Shown here piece by piece: positions 51,901-61,500 of a DNA stretch of 64,000 nucleotides. The position numbers and the translations under genes were made by a program. The notes under the pieces were generated by a model. It saw only the letters and a list, made by a program, of their open reading frames with translations. It had not been told where the DNA came from and did not search any database. Numbering within the stretch: the first letter of the stretch is position 1; the number at the start of each line of letters is the position of its first letter. The DNA is from Streptomyces sp. WAC08241 (lineage in GTDB: Bacteria; Actinomycetota; Actinomycetes; Streptomycetales; Streptomycetaceae): positions 2,418,001-2,482,000 of the forward strand of contig CP042279.1 in assembly GCA_007858575.1 (NCBI GenBank), read 5' to 3'.

Positions 51901-54900
51901 GTGCCCCGGACGACGCCCCAGACCAGGTCGCCGTCGCGCTCCGCGTCCGCGAGCGGCTTCAGCAGGACGGCGAGGGCCCCTCGCCGGGCAGGAAGCCGTC
52001 CGCGTGCTCGTCGAAGGGCTTCGGCAGGCCCTCCGACAGGGCGCCGAGCTGGCTGAGGCTGCGGTAGTACCACGGCGTCAGGCCGACCTGGCAGGCCGCC
52101 ACGATCGCGGCGCCGCAGTGGCCGGCGCGGAGCGCGGCGACCGCCTGCTGGAGCGCGACGAGCGAGGACGAGCAGAGGGTGTCGACGGTCTGCGAAGGGC
52201 CGGTGAGGTCGAGGGCGTACGAGATCCGGTTGGCGAGCACCGCGTTCATGGAGCCGAGCGCGGTGTGCGGGCCCACGGTCTCCAGGCCCTGTGCGTCGCG
52301 GTGGTGGGTGTAGGTGGCGCCGACGAAGACGCCGATGTCACGGCGGCCGGCGAGGCCGGCGTCGTCCCGTACCGCCCATGCGTGATCAAGGAGCAGCTTC
52401 TGCTGGACGTCCATCTCCTCGGCCTCGCGCACGGAGATGCCGAAGAAGGCCGGGTCGAACCGGTCGGTGCCGGAGAGGAAGGCGCCCTTGCGGCAGTACG
52501 TGCCCGTCATGCGGGGTCCGCGCTGCTCGAGTGGGCGTCGACGTCCCAGCGTTCGGCGGGTACGTCGGTGAAGGCGTGGCCTCCCGCGCGCAGGAGCGGC
52601 CACAGCTCCGCCACGCCTCCGGGCGCGCCGGGGAGGTCACCGGAGACGGCGACGACGGCGACGTCCGGGGCGCGCCCGCCGGGCGCCGGGCGCCGGGAGC
52701 GCGGCGGGGCGGCGGGGACGGTCGCGGTCGCGGGGACGGGGGCGGTCGCGGCGGCGGGACCGGTCGCGGGACCTGTCGCGTCCTCGGGGACGGCGGGTTC
52801 GGCGGGTCGGGCGGCCTCCGTGGCGGCTTCCGTGCCGGCGGCCCCGGCGGCCGTCCCGGTGTTCTCGTCTCCGGACGACACCGGCAGGGCGGCCGCCGCA
52901 CCGTAGCGTTCGACCAGCGCCTCCGCGAGTTCGCCGAAGGCGCCGTACTCCAGGAAGAGCGTGGCCGGGAGGCCGACGCCCCACCGGCGGGACAGCTCCT
53001 CGGACAGCTCGACGCTCATGATCGAGCTCATGCCGTATTCCGACAGGGGCGCCTCGCGGTCGAGTGACGCGACCCCAGCCGTTCCGCGAGGAACACCGCC
53101 AGTGCGTCGGCGACGCGTTCCGCGGCGTCCCCGGCGGGCTCACCGGAGCCGTCGGCGTTTCCCGTCTGCTCGGAGGCGGCGCCCACGGGAACGGCGGAGG
53201 CGGCGGAGTCGGCGCGGGCCTCCGGGTCGTCCGGCTCGACGATCTCGGTGCCGGCGTCCGGGTGGGCGATGACGAGCTGCCGGCGGGCCGCTCCGTCCCC
53301 AGGACGGCGATGAGGGCGTCCAGGCCCTCCGCCGTGGTCAACGGCCGGACGCCGCGCGCCCGGAGCTGATCCGCCACGGCGGTGCCCATGCCGACCTCGC
53401 CCCACAGGCCCCAGTCGACGCTGAGCCACGGCGCGCCGTGGGCGTGGGCGTAGCCGTCGAGGTAGGCGTTGGCGGCGGCGTAGCCGCCCTGTCCGAGGTT
53501 GCCGAAGGTGCCGGAGACGGAGGCGAACAGCACCGCGAAGTCCAGGTCCGCTCCGGCCACGGCGGCGGCCAGCTCGCGCACCCCGTCGGCCTTGGGCCGC
53601 ATCACGGCCGCGACGTCCTCGGCGGTGGCGCTGCGGATCAGCCCGTCCTTGAGGGTGCCCGCGGCGTGGACGACGCCGTGCACCTCGCCGTGCTCCCGCC
53701 GCATCCGCTCCACCAGGGCCGTCAGGGCGCCGGGGGCGGTGATGTCCGCGCTGTACGAGACGGCCAGGCAGCCGTGGGCGGCGAGCGCGGCGGCCCGCTC
53801 GTCGGAGCCGGGGTTCCCGCCGGAGCGGGAGACCAGCGCGACGACTCCGGCACCCTCGCGGGCGAACCGCTCGGCCACCTCCAGGCCCAGGCCGCCGTGG
53901 CCGCCGAGGACGAGGTAACGTCCGCCGGGCCGGACGGGGCCCTGCCCGGCGGGGCGCGGCGGGGTGTACGCCGAGCGGTCGCGCACGCGGACGGGCACGT
54001 GCCGGACGCCGTCGCGATAGCCGGTCTCGACGGGCCCGCGGGCGTCGCTGAGTTCCGCCGCGAGGGCGGGGAGCAGCGTGCCGGGGCCGCCGCCGAGGTC
54101 GACGAGGCGCGGGCGCAGGCCCGGATACTCGATGGCGGCGGTGCGCATCAGGCCCCAGAGGGCGGCGCGGGCGGGGACCGGCCGGTCTCCGTCGGCGACG
54201 GGCTGGCCGTCGCGGGTGACGACGAGGAAGCGGGACTTGCGCTGCCGCTCGCCGAGGGTCCGCAGGGCGGCGAGGCAGGCGTACAGGCCGAGGCCCAGTT
54301 CCTCCTCCTCGCCGCGGCCGCCGTCGGCCGGGCCGTCGGCGTTCCACAGGTGGACCACGCCCGCGACGGGGTCGCCGACCCGCTCCCAGAGCGCCCGGAA
54401 GGCGTCCGGGTCGAGCCGCTCCAGCGTCAGCCGGTCGGGGCCGGGGGCGTCGTCCGGCGGGGCGGCCGGGCCCGCGGCGACCTCCACGACGCGGGCGCCG
54501 TCGGCGCGCAGCGCCTCGGCGGCACCGGTGCCGAGCCGGTCGGCCGGACCGTGGTGGAAGACCACCCAGGTGCCGGTCGCCGCCTCGCGGCGGGCGGCGT
54601 CGCCCTCCTCGGGGCGCCAGTCGATACGGGAGACGGGCAGCGGCTCCCGCCGGACTGGGACGGCGGCCGGCGCGCCGGTCGCCGCGGCGGGCGTACGGGT
54701 CAGGGTGGTCGCGGCGGGCGTACGGGTCACGGTGGTCGTGCGCCGCATCCGTACGCCCCGGAACTCGGCGAGGACGTCGCCCGCGGGGCCCAGCAGCAGC
54801 GCGTCGGCGGTGGCGTAGGCACCGTCGTCGCCGGTGCGGCGGACGTGGACGGTGACCTCGCCCGTCAACGCCGACAGTTCGGCGAAGAGGGCGAGCCGGT

Positions 54901-55529
54901 CCACGCCGATCGGCAGCATGGGAAGGGGCCGCCCGGGCCCGTCAGGTCCTGGAGGGCGCAACTGACGACCTGGAAGACGCCGTCCACCAGCAGCGGGTGG
55001 GCGTACCAGGGCACCGGCTCGGCGTCGGACCGCAGGGTGGCGCGGGCCGTGCCGCCGTCGCCGACGGACAGCGCGCGAACGGTGCGGAAGTCGGGGCCGT
55101 ACTGGAGCCCCTCGCGCTCCCACCCGGTGTAGAGCCGCTCGGGGGCGACGTCCCGCGCGGCGGTGGGCCTGTGGTCCGCGTCGGCGCGCGGAGGCCGCGC
55201 GTCCGCCGGAGGAACCGCCCGGCGCCGGTCGACAGGTGCTTGCGGCTGCCGGCCACGACGGTGGTCAGCTCGAAGCGGGTCCGGTCGGTGCCGGGGGTCA
55301 CGTCGAGGCGGACCGGCGCGGTGGCCCCGTCGGCGATCGCGAGGGGCGGAGGAACGACACGCCGGTCAGCTCCAGGGGGGCGAACGGTCGGCGCCGGGCG
55401 ACGCCCACGAGCGCCATCTCCAGTTGCACGGCGGCGGGCAGCAGCCCGGTTCCCCGCGGAGCGGTGCTGGGCGATGAAGGGCTCCTGGCCCGTGAACGTC
55501 TTCTCGTACGTCTCGGCCGGATTCGTCAC
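45965..55529 (-). CDS. PKS-B: DH-KR-ACP / KS3-DH-ACP / KS4-KR-ACP
   Basis: GTG 55529 overlaps the PKS-A stop (GTGA). DH (55.5-54.8 kb, FIAQHRSAG with LLPAAVQLEMAL) and KR (core 53.96-53.33 kb; LVLGGHGGLGLEVAERF, FASVSGTFGNLGQGGYAAAN) complete KS2-AT of PKS-A. ACP (53.1-52.9 kb): YGMSSIMSVELSEEL. KS3 (52.66-51.42 kb): VDTLCSSSLVAL. DH (50.83-50.13 kb): AHRLFGEQTVPG and LDAALQAMAVL. ACP: AVGIDSLLATAVAADL. KS4 (49.6-48.37 kb): IDTLCSSSLVALHTA, NHGGRTSGLTVPSSAAQ. KR (47.2-46.6 kb): YCLVTGGLGAVGLRLTERL, VSSIAGTQASAGRGLVDYSL. ACP: GLDSLMIAELTTAL. The end GRGVVQA is at 45965, 26 bases before PKS-C. No AT domain occurs in any of the three modules. About ten frame changes. Confidence 0.87.
48376..48984. 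repeat. KS repeat block, copy 1 (in KS4)
   Basis: A 609-base stretch within KS4 almost identical to 56937-57545 in KS2. A second identical block, 49059-49204, matches 57619-57764. KS6 (about 40980-41400) shares a shorter and more diverged version. Two one-base indels between the copies coincide with frame breaks. Confidence 0.88.
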
Positions 55530-58500
55530 TGTCCCTCGCTCCGGTGCTCGTAGTGACGGTCGAACAGCGGGTGGCCCACGGTGCTCGCCGCGCGTTCGCG
55601 GCGGGCCGGGGGTGCCACCAGGTCCTGCCGGTTGAAGGGTAGGTGGGCAGGGTCGTCGTCCGATGCCCCTTGCCGGCATGCACACCAGCCCAGTCCACCG
55701 CCCCCGAACCCGCATTCGCATACGCCGCCAGCGCCGCGTGCACCTCCGCCTGATCCCCACGATCACGCCGCAACGTCCCCAACCACACCGGCTCCACCCC
55801 ACGCCACGACGCACGCGCCAACGACGTCAACTGCGGCTGCGCACCGATCTCCCACACCACACCCGCACCCACACCACCCAGCAGCCCCACAGCCTCCGCG
55901 AACCGCACCGGCTCACGAATCCCCCGCCCCCAATGCCCCGCATCCACCGCCGAGGCCGCCGTATGCCACCCACCCGACACCGACGAAGCAAACGCCACCC
56001 GAGGAGCCGACAACACCACCCCCGACACCGCCTCACCGAACGGCACCACCGCACCCTCCATCAACACCGAATGAAAGGCATGACTCACCGCCAACGGCCG
56101 CGCCCGCAACCCCGACTCCTCACAGAACCGACCCACCACACCCGCCGGACCCGAAACCGTCACCGAACGAGGCGAATTGAACGCCGCCACCTCCACACCA
56201 GGGAAAGCCCGCAGCGCATCCACCACCGCGTCCACATCCCCGTGCACCACCGCCATCGCACCCTCACCCGGCTGCGACTCCATCAACCCACCCCGCACCA
56301 CCGCCAACCGCAACAGATCACCCAGACCCACCACCCCCGCAGCCCACGCAGCCGTCAACTCACCCAGACTGTGACCCACCACCACATCCGCACCCACCCC
56401 CACCGACTCCAACCACCGCACCAACCCCACCTGCACCGCCACAATCCCCACCTGAGCAAAACGAGTGGAATCGAGCAGCCCCGCCGACGAGCCGAACAAC
56501 AGCTCCGTCAGCGGTACTTCGAGGTGGCCGGCGAGCAGGGACGCGCACTCGTCGAGCGCCGCCCGGAACACGGGCTCGGTCTCGTACAGGCCCCGGCCCA
56601 TGCCCGCGTACTGCGAGCCCTGTCCGGTGAACATGAAGACCACGGGCGCCGCACTCCCGCCGCGCCGGCGGGTGACCGCGGAGGCGCCCGAGGCGACGTC
56701 CCGCAGCGCGACCGCGAGCTCGCCCGCGTCGCCCCCGAGACGACCGTGCCGAACCTGCCCTCCGCCCGGCCGGTGTTCGCCGTGAACGCGAAGTCACCCA
56801 CGTGGTCCTCGCCCACGGCGGCCAGGGCGTCCGCGTAGGACCCGGCCAGGGTGCGGACGGTGGTCTCGTCGGCCGCGTCCACCCGGACGAGGTACGACTC
56901 CTGCGCCACCACCTCCCGCACCGGGGCGGCGGGCGGCTCCTCCAGGATCACGTGGGCGTTGACCCCGCCCATCCCGAACGCGCTCACCGCACCACGACGC
57001 GGACCGTCCCCCGAACGCGGCCACTCCATGACCCGGTCCGCCAGGAAGAACGGCGTCTCCTCGAAACGAATGTGGTCGTTGGGCCGCACCACGTGCAACG
57101 ACGGCGGCACCACACCCCGTTCCATCGACAACAGCACCTTCACCAGACCCGCCAGACCCGCCGCCGGCTCCAAGTGCCCGACATTCCCTTCAGCGAACCG
57201 ATCGCACAGAACTGCGAACGGTCCGTCACCGCACGCCACGCACGCGTCAGACCCTCCACCTCGATCGGATCACCCAGACCCGTCCCCGTCCCGTGCGCCT
57301 CCACCAGACCGATCGACTCCACCGACACCCCCGCATCCGCAAGAGCCGCCGAGATCACCGACTGCTGCGCCGCACTACTGGGAACCGTCAACCCACTCGT
57401 ACGACCACCGTGGTTCACCGCCGTCCCCTTCACGACACCCCGCACCCGGTCACCGTCACGCAACGCCGCCCGCAACGGCTTCAACACCACCGTCACCACC
57501 CCCTCACCCGGCACGAACCCGTCCGCACCCGAGTCGAACGGCCGCAGGGCGTTGGACGGGGAGAACGAGCGGAGGCGGGAGCCGAGTTGGAAGTACTGGG
57601 GGACATGCCCAGGTGCACGCCGGCGACGACGGCCTGCTCGCACTCCCCGGCACGGATGCTCCGCACCGCCGTGTGCAGCGCCACCAGCGACGACGAACAC
57701 AACGTGTCGATCGTCATGCTCGGCCCGTGCAGATCCAGGAAGAAACTCACCCGGTTCGCCAGGATCGCGTTGTGGTTGCCCAGTCCCGCGGGCGTCTGGA
57801 CGACGTCCCCGACGACGGTGTCGCGATAGTGCTGGTAGCTGGCGCCGACGAAGACGCCGGTGGCCGGCTGGGCCTTGCCCGCCAGGCCCGCGTCCTCCAG
57901 GGCCCGCCAGGCGGACTGGACGAGGTGGCGCTGCTGCGGGTCGATCCACTCGGCCTCGGCGGGCGAGAGCCGGAAGAAGCCGGGGTCGAAGTCGGTCAGA
58001 CCCTCGACGAAGCCCGCCCGCCGCAGGTAGACGGTGCCGGGGGCACCGTCCGTCCCGTAGTAGGCGTCGATGTCCCAGCGGGAGGCCGGGACCTCGGTCA
58101 GGCAGTCCTCGCCCTCCACCAGGACCCGCCACAGCTCGTCGGTGTTCCCGGCGTGGGGAACACCCCGTCGATGCCGATGACGGCGATGTCGTGCGTGTCG
58201 GCGTCCGCCGCCGCGGGGGCGGCGGGGACGATTGCGGACGCGGCGGGGACGGCCGCGGACACGGCGGCGGCCGCGACCGGAGCCGCTGCCGGGCCGGGGT
58301 CCGGAGCTTCGGCCGGGGCCGGGGCGGGCGCGGCGGTCGGCGCCGGGGCCAGGGCCGGAGCCGGTACGTGCGCCGGCTCGTCGCCCGGTCCGGCCGGGCC
58401 GCCCGGCCCGCCCGCGTCGGCACCAGCGGGGAGGCCGCCCGCGTCGGCGGGCGGCGCGGTGACGCCGTACTCGTCCCGCAGCTCCCGCGCGAGGCGGTCG

Positions 58501-61500
58501 ACCGTGCCGACCTCCAGGACGAGCGTCACCGGGATGTCGACGCCGAGGCGGGCCCGGATGTCCTGGGCCAGCGAGACGGCGAGCATCGAGTCGAGTCCCT
58601 GCTCCTGGAGCGGGCGGTCGGCCTCCAGTTCGGCGGCGTCCAGTTCCAGGGCGGCGGCCACCCACCCGGTCAGTGCCGCCTCCAGCGCGCGGCTCGGCCG
58701 GCCGCCGGGCAGGTGCCCGTTGGCGGTGGGCACGGGGCCGGCGCCGGTGCCGGGGCGGGAGCGGGGGCGCGGCCGGGAGTGCGGCCGGAACCGGGCGGTG
58801 ACCGTGGCCGGTGTCACCGGCCGCGGCCGGCCCGGACGGGGCCGCGGAGAGCCGCTTCCAGGTGATGCCCCGCGCCTCCAGCACGGGCTCGTCGCCGTCG
58901 AGGACGACCAGGCTGGCGGTCAGCAGGCCGGAGTCCGGCTCGGAGTCCCGGTCACGCCGGGCGTACACGCGGGCGGTGCCGGGGAGCCTGCCGAGGACGG
59001 TGAGCCGCTCGACGGTGAAGGGGACGTACAGGCCCTGCGCGCCGCACGCGGCGAGCGCGATCTGGAAGGCGCCGTCCAGGATCCGGGCGTCCACGGTCCC
59101 GGCGGCGTCGCCGCGCAGCACGCCCAGGGCCTCCCCCGGGGCGACCGACAGGGACGCCACAGTGCGGAAGCCGGTGCCGTAGTCCAGCCCGGCGCGGGCG
59201 AACGCGGCGTACATCGCGTCGAGTCCGACCTCGGTGAAGCCGTGCGCGGGGGCGGGACGATCGGCGCGGGCCGCTCGGGCGCGGTCAGCGTGGCGGTGCA
59301 CACCAGGGCGCCGGAGCCGTCGCGGAAGGCGAGGGCGTCGCCGTCGCGCGCGGCCGTGAGGGTCGCGGGGGCCTCGACGGCCGCCCGGAAGGTGAGGTCG
59401 CGCAGGCCGAAGCGGTCCTGTCCGAGGAAGTCGGCGACCTTGGCCGGGTAGCCGGCGCCCGGCAGGGTGGGCCGGCCGAGGACGAGGTGCTCCGCCGCCT
59501 CCGGGTGGTCCGTCCACCGGCTGCGCGTACGGGCGGCGGGCGCGGGCGCCTCCTGCCGCGCGGGTTCGAGCCACAGGTGCTTCTCGGCGTGCGGCGCGGT
59601 CGGAAGCGCACCCCGGCCGGCGGCGCGGCCCGGCGGCGAGGTCGGCGCCCGAGACGAACGCCTCCGCCGCGGCGGCGAGTTCGCCGCGGTCCGCGGGCGT
59701 GCCGGTGGGCAGGCCATACGGGCGTGCCGCCGTGGACGCGATCCCCACGTGGAGGGAGCGGACGTCCTCGACGCCGGCCAGGAACAACTGGAGCTTGTCC
59801 TGGAGCTGTTCGGCGCTGTCCGCCACGCATGCCAGCCGGTGCGCCCCGGCCGGACGCAGCCGGCTCGCCTCGGCCAGGGCCTCCAGGGAGGGGCAGTAGG
59901 CGGAGCGCAGCATGAGCACGAGCCTGCGGGCGAGGGTGCGCAGCGCGTCGTCGGAGCCGGCCGAGAGGACGAGGAGCTGCGGACCGGAGTCCGTGGCGCC
60001 CCGCTCCGTGCCGGGTGCGGCCTCGACCACGACGTGGGCGTTCGCGCCGCCGAAGCCGAAGCTGCTGACTCCGGCGACGCGCGGGCCGGGGCCCCACGGG
60101 AGGAGCCGGTCGGCGACGAACAGCGGCGAGCCGTCGAAGTCGAACGACCGGTTCGGCGTCTCGTAGTTCAGGGACGGCGGGATGTGGGCCGCCTGGAGCG
60201 CCAGCACCGTCTTGATGAGGCCGGCGATGCCCGCGGCGGGCTCCAGGTGGCCGATGTTGGTCTTCACGGAGCCCACCGCGACCGGCGCGCGGCCGGCGGG
60301 CTCGCCGAGGACCGCGTGGAGGGCCTCCAGCTCGATGAGGTCGCCGAGCTGGGTGCCGGTGCCGTGCGCCTCGACGTAGCCGATGTCGGCGGCGGTGCGC
60401 CCGGAGCGGGCCAGCGCCCGGCGGAGCACGGCTTCCTGGGCCGGCCTGCTGGGCGCGGTGAGGAAGCCGGCGCTGCCGCCGGTGTGGTTGACGGCGGTGC
60501 CGCGGATGACGGAGAGGACCGGGTCCCCGTCGCGCTCGGCGTCGGAGAGCCGCTTGAGGATGAGGGCGCCGGCGCCCTCGCCGCGTACGTAGCCGTCGGC
60601 GGCGTCGTCGAAGGCCCGGCAGGTGCCCCGTGGCGAGAGCATGCCGTTGCGGGTGAAGGAGCGGGTCTTGGCCGGGGTGAGCACCAGGTTGGCGGCGGCC
60701 ACGACGGCGGCGTCGACCTCGCCGGCCCGCAGGTGCATGGCGGCCTCGTGCAGGGCGACGAGGGACGACGAGCAGGCCGTGTCGACGGCGAAGCTCGGGC
60801 CGGACCAGTCGAAGACGTGGGACAGGCGGTTGGCGACCATCGAGGGGCCGTGCCGGTGGCCACGTGCGGGTCGGAGTGGCCGATGCTCCGGGCCACGATC
60901 TCCGGGAAGTCGCTGGCGATGGCGCCGACGAAGACGCCGGTGGACGCGCCGAGGGAGGTGTGGTCCCGGCCGCAGCTCTCCATGGCCTCGGCGGTGACGC
61001 TGAGCAGGATCCGCTGGAGCGGGTCCATGCGGCGCGCCTCGCGGTCGGTGAGCCCGAAGCGGGCGGCGTCGAAGCGCTCGACGCCGTCGACCCAGCCCAT
61101 CCGCACGTCGTCGGCGCCCGCCTCGGACCACAGGTGGGCCCAGCCGCGCTTGCCCTCGGGGGCGTCGCCGATGCTGGACACGCCGGCGACGAGGTTCTGC
61201 CAGAGCTCGTCCGGGGTGCTCGCGCCGGGGAACCGGCACGCCATGCCGATGACGGCGAGGGCGTCGTCGTCGGCAGGCCGCGCGGCCGCGGATCCGGGGG
61301 CGGAGGCGGCGGGCGCGGCCGCCGGTGGCCGGTGCGACGGGCGTGGCCGACGCGGGGTTCGGTCCGGGCGGGCCCGGCCGGGGTCCCGACGGCGACGGGA
61401 GCCGTCTCGGGGGCCGTCGCCGTCTCCTGGTCGCGCAGGAGTACGACGCCTTCGGCGCCCAGGAGGCGGGCCAGCTTCACCGGGGTTCCCGAGGCGAAGA

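Noticed and set aside
52507..52520. ATGA overlap that looks like a gene boundary inside PKS-B
   Set aside because: It cuts KS3 in the middle of its conserved N-terminal region (ERWDVDAH then TGTYCRKGAF), so one missing base is far more likely than a split ketosynthase.
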